From: Hyalella azteca
Taxonomy: Eukaryota > Arthropoda > Malacostraca > Amphipoda > Hyalellidae
Assembly: GCF_000764305.2 (NCBI RefSeq)
Contig: NW_025937381.1
Location: forward strand, 207,571-271,570
DNA length: 64,000 nucleotides
Direction: 5' to 3'
Shown piece after piece: positions 45,310-56,200 of this stretch; the first letter of the stretch is position 1, and the number at the start of each line of letters is the position of its first letter. Below the pieces are notes generated by a model. That model did not search any database and was not told the origin of the DNA. It saw only the letters and a list, made by a program, of their open reading frames with translations. The position numbers and the translations under genes were made by a program.

Positions 45310-45835
45310 TTTTAGTTATTCTTAAAGGAGCACTGGAAACTAGTCCATAAAGCCCCTTGCCTAAACTTAGTTTAATTGGTACCTAACAGTCTAACAGCTC
45401 TGATAGTGAAAATCTGGAACAAAGAGAGAACACAGGAAAAAAACCAGACAAATAATAAGGATAAAATTGATGAAATAAATATTAAGTTTTCATTAACACA
45501 AAACAAAGAAAATTAAAAGGAACAAATAAGTACAGTCGATTTAAAAAAGTATAAAATAAAAATGAATAAATAAATAAGAAAAAAAATACAAAAAAATAAT
45601 AAACAAAATGTAAAATACAAAAAAATAAATAAAAATAACAACTTTTTGAACAAAAGAACAATAAAATATAAAATGCAATAACGTAACATAGCGTGGACGG
45701 CAAACCCTGAAGAGAACAAGACATATGGCAAAGCCGCGAAGCATATCTATATACAGCTGCATCTTTATCTATACAGCATATCATGTCTATATACACATGG
45801 GCCTCCTCAGAGAGGCGGCCCCACAACCAATTCAA
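45310..45835 (+). repeat. Family B repeat copy
   Basis: Second copy of the repeat at 25345-26170, with the same outer segments around a shorter A-rich tract. The minus-strand frames through the A-rich part are compositional artefacts. Confidence 0.7.
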
Positions 45836-46023
45836 CTTGTGCACAAAAAAAAATAAAAAATTCAACTTGCGCACCAGACAAAAAGGAATCAATACAAAGA
45901 AATAAATTGAATAAAATAAAAATCCCAGACCAGTTAGTTGCAATATCCCATCGAATCATCAGTTCATACCCTGACTTAAGCTCGAACTGTAACTTGCGGA
46001 CAACGGACTATGACCAACCAGCC

Positions 46024-46185
46024 CGGGAGCGCAGCCCTGCACCACCAATTTGTTCACCAATAAGCCCTGAATCGAACGCCTTGGATCTCTCCGGACATCC
46101 ACCAATCAGCCGTGAATCACTCGGCTTTGTCCTCCTCCAGCCTTGCATAAAACCTGCCGTGCAACCCCAGGCCGCGGATCGAATC
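46024..46185 (-). mobile_element. Family H element, internally deleted inverted copy
   Basis: GGGAGCGCAGCCCTGCACCA, CAATAAGCCCTGAATCGAAC and CATCCACCAATCAGCCGTGA match the inverse of 39180-39274, and CATAAAACCTGCCGTGC matches the inverse of about 38955-38980. The middle is missing. A further shred (CCACCAATCAGCCG) is at about 45157. Confidence 0.6.
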
Positions 46186-46669
46186 TGACAGCGATAACAT
46201 CAGTTATGATAGAGTAAAATGTTGCACATCGATGTTCATTATACTTGCGAGAGATGCGACTTACCTAAATTTTTGAGACATGAGGAAGTAGTAATATTTA
46301 TTCTCTGTTGATCGGTATTAAAGTCATATTTGAATCACCCTCTATTTTGTAGAAATTAGCTAACAAAATACTTTTTCATCACTCCTGTATCGTAGATTTC
46401 CCATTTTCTTTAGGACCTGGCTCTGAGCATGTCAAAGTGTCGTACGTTGTCGCGACACTTTCCTTAGCGGCCACAAATTAGCTCGCGTGAAGTGGCAGAG
46501 TCGATCGTCTACCCTCTTCCTAAGGGGTAGAGGGACAGCCTCCTTACCCTCCTTACCCCCTTACCCTCTTTACCCCATTACCCGCCTGGCTCGTTTAATT
46601 TAAATTACAGCCTTTCATTGTTAGTTCGTGTGCTAGAACGCTGGCGACGTGCGTTTCTCTCACAAGAAA

Positions 46670-46840
46670 TCGAAAAAATTGTGCCTTTCATCACCACATC
46701 ACAGGAGTTTTTCAAGCCATAATGAAGATTCTAAACAGAGTGAAGGACCAAGCAGACAGTCTTATTCATTACGTTAGTAACAACAGAGTAGAAAATTTCT
46801 TCAGTCAAGTTGCAAAGTTTATGGGAGGAAAAAGAATTAA
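46670..46840 (+). pseudogene. Fragment of a transposon-associated protein (GGKRINFS motif)
   Basis: The + strand reads HHHITGVFQAIMKILNRVKD, then ADSLIHYVSNNRVENFFSQV and AKFMGGKRINFS. An NNxxE-x-F-x3-AKFxGGKRINFS motif recurs in repeat-encoded proteins of insects, in my recollection often next to YqaJ-type nuclease domains. This fragment lacks any such domain. Function unknown; recognised only by motif. Confidence 0.4.
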
Positions 46841-47417
46841 CTTTAGTTTATTCTTTAATAAATGCTGTTTAAATAAATATATAAATAATAAAGAATAAAT
46901 GCTGTGATTGATAAAAATGCAATCAATTGAAAGTCGGTGACGATAAAATAATACTGAACAGAAGGCATTCCAACTTCTTCTAAGTTCAAGGCCAGATGAA
47001 AGTTACGGGACGAAGTAAATGTTACTTCCTGGATACCAGAAGATATACATATCATTGTCGTTGATTTTGAACCGATGTTTTGACCCCAGCGAATGGAAGT
47101 ACATCTTAAAAGTTTAATTTACATAACATGTTACCTTGCACAGTCAATGATGTGTAGATGTTGAATACTCGTTATGCGAGTCATCACGAATTTTGTCATG
47201 TAGCCGAGACGATATGCGAATAGGAACCCTCATAAAATTTACATACACACCCATCCCTTCTAACAATCCCCACTGCTGTGCCACAACCTCCCTTCCTCTC
47301 TCCATCCCCCTGCTGCGGTACTCCTCCCCACCCAGACCCTCTTTGTGGGCTGGCTAACAGACTACAAACATCGAGGCACTTCATGCCAGTGTCGCTGCCG
47401 GTACGAGGAAACTATTG
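46841..47417. other. No recognisable gene
   Basis: Unassigned. Confidence 0.35.
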
Positions 47418-48220
47418 GTCTGAATTACAGCCTCTGTAGTTTAATATATCTTAATTACCAGTTAATGTTAGAATTTCGACGCGTTTCTGTAACCTGCTTT
47501 TTACGTGCCTATAGTATTAACGTGCCCCAACAAAATAATTAGTACCTAATCTAGCAAAAATTTGTCTTTCGTAAAAAAATTTATGTTATTTAAATTAAAT
47601 ATCATCGACATAATTTCGGTATTGAATATTGTGCATCTATATAATGTAGATGAGGATATAATTGTTCGAAAACAGTCTCCTTGGCCTGAAGCATCGGCTC
47701 GTATTACCAAATGGGATACCCGCACATCGGAGGGGGAGAGGGTTAGAGGGGAGGGGTGTGAGGGAACAGCTCAGCTGCCTAACACCTTTTAGGGCGTCTC
47801 TTCCCAAGTCTATGCACATACAAGTTGTATTCTATTAATATATTCACTTATTAATATGAGTAAAATTTTGGCGCGTATCTGTAACCTTATTTTTACGTGC
47901 CCATAGTATTGACATGATCACGAAAAAATAATTAATAATCTAGCGATAATTTGTCTTTCGTGTAGAAATTTATACTATTTAAATTAAATATCATAGACAC
48001 TATTTCGGTATTGAATATAATGCATTTATAAACCTACTGCGGTTTCACAGCTTTCCCTTCTGTCTCCATCCCCATGAAGACGGATACTTCGCTGTTGCTG
48101 TGCAAGTGACAGCCAGTATCACTGTCATTATAAGTAAACTTTTGGTCTCTGTATAGTCTGAATTACTGTCTCTGTAGTTTGATAGATCTTGATTACCAGT
48201 AAAAATTAAAATTTGTTAAA
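47418..48220 (+). repeat. Diverged direct repeats of about 175-240 bp
   Basis: 47475-47650 and 47862-48040 align: TCTGTAACCT, TTTTTACGTGCC, ATAGTATT, AATTTGTCTTTCGT and TATTTAAATTAAATATCAT. A preceding piece, GTCTGAATTACAGCCTCTGT at about 47418, reappears at about 48157. The arrangement suggests a tandem unit of about 390 to 740 bp with decay. No function inferred. Confidence 0.6.
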
Positions 48221-48805
48221 AAACTGTTGTGAGCATGTACTGTGGTCCAGCCCGACACGGCCTGAGCTAGCACGCATTCCTATACGGCATCGCGTCGGCC
48301 AGACATAAGATAACCAGCCCTCACGCGTCTCGGCAGCAAACTCGAGCAAGCTCGCTGTGGAGTTCGGGCGGCTTTGAATACAAACCTTAAGTGCAGCGTA
48401 AGTCCGCTTAGTGCTCGTAACTCCAAATGATGGCACATTCAAAACATTTTGCGATACGTTACGTGCAATAAAATGAACGTAACTTTGCGCAGATTGAAAA
48501 GTCGTGTAAGTGGAGTTACGATCAACTTTTGAGTGAGTGAAGCGATTGGTAATCATTCAGTTTCTAGTGTATAGTCGCTAATTGTGTCTGGACAAGTGTT
48601 TCAAACGAGTGTCTAGAATGTAGTACCATTTTATGGTAAATCCTTTAATTTTTATTTAGAAAAATATCCTTATTTGGATGTTTAGGAAACTTTATTAGTC
48701 ATGCATTTAATGAATTTTTTCTTATATATGTCACCAGAAAATTAATCTGGCGGGATTGAGCTAAAAAATGAATTCACAAAAATTCTATCTGGTTGTTCAT
48801 TATGT
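48221..48805. other. No recognisable gene
   Basis: A 116-codon minus-strand frame (48206-48556) has no recognisable domain. Confidence 0.35.
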
Positions 48806-49290
48806 TGTAAAACGTGGGAATGCTAGCAGCGCGGGATTAAGTCCCTTGAGGTCTGTGACTCGTGCCAAACGTTTGGTTGTACCATAAACGCCTTGTTGTT
48901 CGGCTAAGGCGTGTAAGTCTGACTACGCCAGTCATATAATATTTTTCGTATATAGGAATTACACAGAGAAAGAATTCACCTAATAAACTGGGTCAAGGTC
49001 CGGAGGCCAGATTAAGAACAGTATTACAGATATGCAAATGATTATGACAACTGGAGTTACTTGACGTTGTAATATCCTAGGTCGGTGCTAATAATATGAA
49101 TATGTAGCTAAATCGCATTTAATGGAATATCAACTGCAGTTGCTAATTGATAATGATGCTTAAGGCAATAACATGGATAATAACGTTGAGTTAGAGTTGG
49201 TGGGTAACTCTGCTAGAATTCACAAGGCTAGCGACGTTCCTAGAAAATGGATTGCGGGGGGTAACTGGAGGAAATATATATACGATGCCA
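48806..49290 (-). mobile_element. Solo LTR of the Gypsy element at 34139-43567
   Basis: Reverse complement of the 497-bp LTR: starts TGTAAAACGTGGGAATGCTA and ends GGAAATATATATACGATGCCA. It has more differences from either internal LTR than those have from each other, so it is older or from another lineage. The outermost bases at the right are altered, and no convincing target duplication is seen. No internal sequence follows, hence a solo LTR. Confidence 0.8.
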
Positions 49291-49999
49291 TATTAATCAT
49301 CAAATACTAGTTTTGCTATCCTGAATCGGCATTTTTCATTAAAAATTTAGATTAAAAGCGTCTAAAATTCTTTAAGAAGAGCCAAAATGTTTGAATAACT
49401 GAACACATAATCTGAGTCATAATCGATGTTAAATGAAGGCATTTGGAGGCTCGGGAAGACGAGAGTGTCGGTAGCGGCTCTTGTTTTATGCTGATCCGAG
49501 ACCGGGTGACTCAAGTCTGTTGAGAGAACGTCATTTGACGTAAAAATAGGGCAAGAAACTGAAAACAATAATATTAATTAATGAACCGAAATTGATAGTA
49601 TTAGAAATAAAGACAAAAATGCATCCAAAATTTTGGGGAGGACTGAAATTAATAGTTAAATACATATCAAATAATATCAAATGTGAGGAATAAACTTTAG
49701 TGAACTGAATTCTAAGCAAATACAATGAAAGCTTAAAAAATTCACATTCAAGAGTCAAATTCTTGAAGGACAAGCATGATGATCGAATTCTGGGTTGATG
49801 ATGAGAAACACGGTATTGCTAAATGTCGGTCATTTCCTCCCGAACATTTCTCAAACTCGTAGTCTCTCAGAAATACAATACCTGGCTAATTAAAAAAAAT
49901 TCAAGTCTTAAAGAACAGTTTATAATCGATCCGTCGCAAATATTACACACCCAAATATTACAATCATCAATCTTATATTATTATTATCGATCTTGAGAT
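49291..49999. other. No recognisable gene
   Basis: Unassigned. The phrase TGAATAACTGAACACAT at about 49391 recurs at about 50540, hinting at a shared repeat edge. Confidence 0.35.
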
Positions 50000-50540
50000 C
50001 ATCATTGATCGACTGTTACGAAAAGTGAATTCTTTCTGAATAGAGGGAAATGTACTCCAATTGATCAGGAAATTTCTAGTAGGCAGAAGACAATGTGTCA
50101 GCATTAATGGAACCGTATCAGACTGGGTATCTGTGTGCAGTGGCGTACCGCAAGGAAGCGTTCTTGGACCTGTTTTGTTCGTCGCTTTTATAAACGATCT
50201 ACCAGAAGTAGTGTCAAGTGTGTGCTCCATGTATGCCGATGACACAAAAGTTTATAGTACAGTTAAGGAAGCGTCAAATAAAATGCAACTGCAAAATGAT
50301 CTTGATAGTTTAGTTGACTGGGCTGATGCGTGGCAGCTGCGGTTTAATGCTGACAAGTGTAAAGTACTTCACCTCGGCAAGAACAATGAACAGCAAGCTT
50401 GCAGCATGAGAAGACACGGTTGCAACGAGAGGGTAATGATTGAGATGTCTTGCATGGAAAAAGATCTTGGAGTTTGGGTCGACAAGAAGCTGAAATTTTC
50501 TAGGCATATTGAAACGCAAGTTAATAAATCCAATAACTGA
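50000..50540 (+). pseudogene. CR1-like LINE reverse transcriptase fragment
   Basis: The + frame has RKFLVGRRQCVSINGT, SGVPQGSVLGPVLFVAFIND, MYADDTKVY (active site), WQLRFNADKCKVLHLG and EKDLGVWVDKKLKFSRH, stopping at about 50540. The LINE continues at 52066 after the satellite block, with roughly 35 residues missing between. Both the 5' part and endonuclease are absent. Confidence 0.85.
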
Positions 50541-51702
50541 ATAACTGAACACATCATGTGACTCATAACGTAAACAAAGAATGTAAGCGAGTTTGTCATT
50601 GACTGATATTCGGGTTCGATAGTACGCTCTATCGAACGTGGTTCGATAGTACGCTCTTAACTAAGTCGGTCGTACGAAAATTTTGAAGTTGTCAAAAGTC
50701 GAGGATCGTACGCTAGACGTATCTTCTTGAGCTTAAGTTCAAGAAGTTACGTCCATTTCTAAATGCTTGGAAGTACCTGCCAATTAAGTCTTTATGTAAA
50801 TGTATTCATTATAGTTTTTTTTAATTCTTTCAGCCACCGGTAAATAAGTACTAGACCCCGCAACCGTGTTTTCAATACTCTATCCCGCGAACCTCGTACC
50901 TAAGGAATAAACATAGGATTCTTTATATAAAATATAGAAAAAGTGACTAAGCATATTACCATATCTTAAACTGAACACAAGCGATATCTGCTTCTGAACG
51001 CGATCAAACGATGGGAAACTAAAATATACTATTCCTGCAAAAATATACTGATCACATTACTATAAGCATAACCTGAACATAAGGAAAATCTGCTTCCGAA
51101 CACGAGCAAACGATATGAGACTTGAATATATTATACCTTAGCATATACATAAAGTTACTGAGCATATTACTCTAATCTTGAACTGAACACAAGCGATACC
51201 TGCTTGTATACACGATCAATCAATAAGAAACTTAAATATATGATACCTTAGAACATTAAAAAAATTACTGAGCATATTAACATAATCTTAAACTGGTAAC
51301 CCCTGATTAAACTGATCTTTATATTATATCCTAGAATATACACAAATTTACTGAGCAGATTACTAAAGCATAAACTGAACACAAGGGATATTTCCTTCTG
51401 AACACGATTAACGATAGTAAACCTAGAAGTATTATACGTTGCAGTATCAATAAGTTTAAACTGAACACAAGCGAAATTTGCTTGTGAACACGATCAAACG
51501 ATAAGAGACTTATATAAATTATACCTTAGAATGTACAAAAAGTTGCCGAGCATATTACTATAATCTTGAACTGAACACAAGCGACATCTGCTTGTGAACA
51601 CGATCAAGCGATAGGAGACTTGAATAATCCATACCTTATAATATACAAAAAGATTTTAAAAGCAAAGAAAAGTCCACAAAAATTCATATCTATATAGAAA
51701 AC

Positions 51703-51728
51703 GTTTCGGAGACCAGCTCTATCGTCAG
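51703..51728 (-). ncRNA. Hammerhead-like core, left arm
   Basis: Minus strand CTGACGA, helix II, GAAAC. The variable core position 7 is C, which the fold tolerates. Part of the palindromic Penelope fragment. Helices I and III not verified. Confidence 0.55.
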
Positions 51729-51754
51729 TTCAAAGTGATTTGTGATTCTACGAA

Positions 51755-51780
51755 CTGACGATGGAGCTGGTCTCCGAAAC
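51755..51780 (+). ncRNA. Hammerhead-like core, right arm
   Basis: + strand CTGACGA, GGAG-loop-CTCC helix II, GAAACG, inverse of the left-arm motif. A transcript of this region could instead pair the two arms into one long hairpin, which would compete with the ribozyme fold. Confidence 0.55.
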
Positions 51781-52065
51781 GTTTTCCATAAAGATATGAA
51801 TTTTTGTGGACTTTTCTTTGCTTTTAAAATCTTAGTTAATTTGCGATTTAAGCAAACAAGTGATATATATTCATTAATACAAAAAGATACTGAGCACATT
51901 ACTATAATCTTGATCTGAACACAAGCGATATCTGCTTTTGAACACGTCAAACCATAGTAGATTTACATATATTATACCTTATCATATACAAATATTTACA
52001 GAGCATTTTACTAAGATCTTAATCTGAACACAAGCGATATCAGTCTGTGAACACGATTGCTGTCG

Positions 52066-52440
52066 TGCGCCCGAATCTAGCGTTTGGAAACGTTGTGTGG
52101 TCACCGAGATTTAAAAAGGACAAAAATTTAATAGAGAATGTTCAAAAACGTGCAACAAGAATAATTACAGGCTTGAAGGGCATATGAAAACCTATGAAGA
52201 AAGATTATGAAGCTTCCAAGCCTCAGTTATCGATTTCAGCGTAGGGACCTGATTGATGTATATACGTAATTATACACACGGTTTATCCAAAGTCCGCGTA
52301 GGATGACTATAATTTGAAACAAGAACCAACACCAGGGGCCACGTCTGTAGACTGAAAAAAACTGCGCTGCAACTTATCTACGCGACAACATTTCGTCTCG
52401 CTTCGAATCACCGACATGTGCATGGGTCAACCTTATACTA
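52066..52440 (+). pseudogene. CR1-like LINE C-terminal fragment
   Basis: The + strand encodes RPNLAFGNVVWSPRFKK, then LIENVQKRATRIITGLKG, and in another frame ETRTNTRGHVCRLKK, the C-terminal region of CR1-type ORF2. Several frame breaks. It is the downstream part of the remnant at 50000-50540 and is related to 33345-33537. Confidence 0.75.
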
Positions 52441-52489
52441 GTTCAACCACGAACATTTGTATCCGCGATAGTTTCTTTCAGTATCATTT

Positions 52490-52970
52490 GAGATAAAAAT
52501 AATGGGTAGATAGCTAGAGGTCAGCATAGCCCAAGTCCACAGTGCGATTCATATACCTTCCCGAGCGTAACGCAGCCGGGCATCTTCACGGCTTTTTACA
52601 CAAAGCGCCCACCACAACAGCGCAGTTCAGTCACAGGCCGGAGCGCATACAGACCGGAGCACAACTAGCCGGAGCGCAGCAGGCCCTACCGCAACAGCTA
52701 CTCCTGACCTAACCTAACCCAACCTGCGCCGCCTGTTGCGGTAGGGCCTGTTGCGCTCCGGCCAGTTGTGCTCCGGCGCTGTGGAGCAGTGGCTGTGTTG
52801 TGCAAAGCGGATTTACTGTTAGCCGGAGTTACCCACAGCTCATTGATCTGAGTCTATGTGTAGATATTGCATGCTGATGGTTGGCGTTGGGCCCAGGGCC
52901 TGTTTACGAGTCAATTTTGTTACCCACGGCTGCGCTCCCAAAATAGTGTTGTAGGCAAGTTCTCTTAGTA
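52490..52970 (+). repeat. Family D GC-rich repeat, fullest copy
   Basis: The longest version of a repeat seen in pieces at 11690-11990, 13104-13137, 15690-15790 and 17245-17335 (all inverted). It contains CTAGAGGTCAGCATAGCCCA, AGCCGGGCATCTTCACGGC, the hairpin at 52654-52776, and GTTGGCGTTGGGCCCAGGGC. Lies just upstream of the PAWR-like gene. Confidence 0.7.
52654..52776. repeat. 44-bp near-perfect hairpin with telomere-like loop
   Basis: Arms 52654-52697 and 52733-52776 are inverse copies with two mismatches (CCGGAGCACAACTAGCCGGA versus CCGGAGCACAACTGGCCGGA at the outer half). The 35-bp loop contains CCTAACCTAACCCAACC, related to the TTAGG telomere repeat. Confidence 0.85.
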
Positions 52971-53143
52971 ACATTTTCGGCATGGGTCATTCATACAGTA
53001 AACAAACCTTAAACCATATTACAGAGGGCTGTTCCCTCACTTCCATCTTAAGTACCATCACTACCATGTAAATCGGTTTATGCAACCATTCGTGGGCTCG
53101 TTCATACCCTATATCAGGAAGCGCATAATTAGTTCGGTTCAAC

Positions 53144-53255
53144 ATGGCTTCTAGCTCTGTTAGTCAAGATGACATAGAACTTGACCAAGAAATGACAACT
53201 CGTAGGTCAAGACTGCGAATGGCGAGAGCTCGCAACTTCAACCCTACAAGAACTG
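53144..53255 (+). CDS. pawr: PAWR-like exon 1
   Basis: ATG in a good context (CAACATGGC), 37 codons plus one base, then G followed by GTATGT. The sequence is acidic then Arg-rich (TTRRSRLRMARARNF). Phase 1 fits exon 2 exactly. Without a transcript, an additional exon in the 4-kb intron 1 cannot be excluded. Confidence 0.6.
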
Positions 53256-56200
53256 GTATGTGGTATGAGTATGAGCCTATGAGGTAGAGTCAGTTTAGCC
53301 ACTAATGTGGTATATAATTGTCCCTATTATTATAGTATATTCTAAACCCAATATATATTTAGTTTCACTGTTTATTTTCAGAGGTTGAGGGCAGAAATGT
53401 GCCACTTTTTTGTAATGCTTACCAGAGAAATTAGTCAATGCTCAATGGCCATTGCAACTAAGCAACAGCCAAATTGACTGTCTCTTAGCAATGAGCATCA
53501 TAGCAGGACCATTTTTACAACACTTCTATTTAACTTGTTGTTTGTCTGCCAGACTCAGACTGCCACAAATCTTGTAATCAAAATTTAACCTTTTACCGCC
53601 CAAATTTCTGGCCCTTGGGACAAAAATTGTAAATTCCACTTTTTTGGTTTTTAGTCTCACCTTGAGGCTGACATTCTGACCTATCCAACGGTACCAAAAT
53701 CATCTCTAGGGTAAACGCGGTATATTCCGACATCGTAGGTAATTCCGTCACCTCTCCAGCTTTTCCTTTATATTAAGCTTTGTTTTAGTTCCATGCGTTC
53801 ATTGATGGTTGAAATGGTGACGTCATACAATTGCGTGTTGAAATACTGCAAAAACACTAGGTCTTGGCCATCTAGTGGGAAAATATTGAGATCCAAAGAG
53901 AGACAATGCATGCCACTTGCCACGTGGTGAGATCATCGAAAAATGTGTCAAATTTGACAGTTGACATGGCTCTACCAAATAGTGAATAACTGTTTTTATA
54001 GGAATAATATTATGGTTTGAGACTTTTAAATACGTCTGTGAATAGATTAGGAATCCTTTAAGTAAACTTGTATTTGCTGATTTCAAGTCGTAAATAAATT
54101 AATAGATGATTAAGTTGAGTGATGGATTTAGACCCATCAAAACTAATTCCGACACAACTTGAATTGGACACACACAGATCGTTCCAAGCTTTGTACAAAA
54201 ATGGAAATTTGCTTAATTAAAAGCCTAATAGCTGTTAATTAAAACGTAATTAAGTAGTGTTCAATATTCGTTAGTGTTCTAATTCAAAGCTGTGTTGTAT
54301 CCCAATACAGCGAACGGAATTCGAACACGTGGATGTCGGCAATACGTATCAGTTAAATTTGAAGCGCTGACGCAATACGACTCACCACGTGTCAAATATT
54401 GCCACACAAAGTGACGGAATATAGGGATTTGGTAGGTTTCCATTCTAAAGGCTTTTTAATAAATATGGCAACAGTTTGTGACGTTTCATCGTTGCTGACG
54501 CGTAGTGAAGTGTTTTGAGAGTCATGTGAAGGCAACAAAACTTACGTAACGCATACGGTTTTTTTTTATAGTTTTTCATTTCTCGATGCGTCCTTAATGT
54601 GTCGGAATATACCGCGTTTACCCTACGTTGATTTATGCCTTAATGACAGTTCGTGAAAGCCAAAAGGGTTAGAGGTGGGGGAGCCGGGAGTTCTTTCACA
54701 TTTAATATAGGTGAAAATTACCGGCCGGGTACATAAATAGACGACCTGAAGATGCTGATCTTTAGTTACCCGACTGCTGTCATGTGGGATGGTGTTCATG
54801 CAGTCGTTCCCATGGTCCCACCTTCATAGACTGAATTTCAGCTGCAGTAACGTATAGTCAGTAGTCTTGTAATCCAAGCCACCTTGAATGCCTATTTTGA
54901 GGCGCTCGGGACTTTGCCACGCTCTACTGAACATTCACACTTATTGTCAGTTGTCACTGGCTCACTGCAAAGCAATCTCCTAGAGTTTTTAAGCTACAGC
55001 AATGAAAAATATACAATTCAATTTGCAAATAAAAGATCTAGAGATTGGTTGTAGCTTTTTGTCAATTTTGTTATAGTTTTAAAAATATTTAAAAAAGGGG
55101 GTGGGGATTTGAAAGGGTAGGGGGGAAAAATCAAATTTTTTTCAAAAATTGCCCACCTCTTGACCTCTCCCATAAAATTTAGAATTTCGAAAAACAGCAA
55201 GGACCAATCAATAGATATGGTCCTTATGCATCGAATGATATGCGTCTCGATGTTGTAGCTTCTAGATAGAGGAGATAGATTTCTACAGTACCCTCTTTTT
55301 AGTGGTTTTCTAAAAATTTCATTTTCTTTCACTTTTTTTGAAAAATTCACATGAACAAAAAAAGTCTTAGATTTATCTTTTCATATGTGTACCAAGTTTA
55401 TAAGTGATCCGTCCGTAAATAACCGAAATAAAATTTCCACAAGAAATTGGAAATTGAAATTGGAAATTGGAAATTTTATTTTGGTTATTTACAGACAGAT
55501 AACTTTGAAACTTGGTACACTTATGTAAAAAATAAATCTAAGACTTTTATATTCATGTGAATTTTTCAAAAAAATGAAAGAAAACGTGAAATGATTAGAA
55601 AACCGATGGTTTTTTAAAGGCAACTAACCGCAACTTGAAAGTCCGATTTGGCGGTAAATGGTTAATACACTTCTAATTATCCTATCAATCTGAAATTTTG
55701 CACACTTGTGTAAAGTTGGAGACAATGCATGAATCAAATGTCAAAATAAATGATTTACAAATAAAAAAAAATTTCAATATTAAATAAATTTATTAAATTC
55801 AATATTATTAAAAAAAATAATTTTTTCAGCTACAAATCTTATAACAGATATTTGACACACTTCTACCTGTCTAATAGATCTGAAATTTTGCACACTTGTG
55901 TGAAGTCAGAGGCAATGCATGAATCAATTAACAGAAGAAATAATAAAAGAAAAATTTTATATATTAAAAAAAATTTTATTTTAAAAATATTGAAAAATTA
56001 ATTTTTTAATATTAAAAAATTAAATGAGAAATTCATTTTACATCTGTTAGATTGGAGACACTGGATTCTTTGGAAATGTTGTCTCTAAAAAGTAATTTTT
56101 AAATGTATATTATTACTACTAGACTGACTGAGCATGAGGGCATGAGTTATAGTCTTCTAGAACTGGGAACCTACTTGCACATCAACCTCATTCTGCTTAT

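Larger units (their letters stand above)
51655..51876. mobile_element. Head-to-head Penelope-like terminal fragment with 12-bp duplication
   Basis: Flanked by ATACAAAAAGAT on both sides (51643-51654 and 51877-51888), which equals the uninterrupted satellite unit. The insert is a palindrome: arms of about 80 bp around an 18-bp centre, then a right-hand tail encoding NFCGLFFAFKILVNLRFKQT, which is also found in the rearranged element at 22.9 kb and at 56.6 kb. Inverted terminal pieces are known in Penelope-like insertions. Confidence 0.75.
50935..52062. repeat. Satellite of about 108-bp units, 9-10 copies
   Basis: Units carry ACTGAGCATATTACTATAAT, CTGAACACAAGCGATATCTG and TGAACACGATCAAACGATA. 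Unit starts lie near 50946, 51050, 51157, 51267, 51350, 51457, 51547, 51880 and 51990; the one at 51267 is shortened. It lies between the two halves of a LINE remnant and is itself interrupted by a Penelope piece at 51655-51876. Confidence 0.8.

Noticed and set aside
20853..53143. Second exon of the WWOX-like gene
   Set aside because: Looked for a + strand segment with the second WW Trp and the following GKRK motif; none could be recognised.
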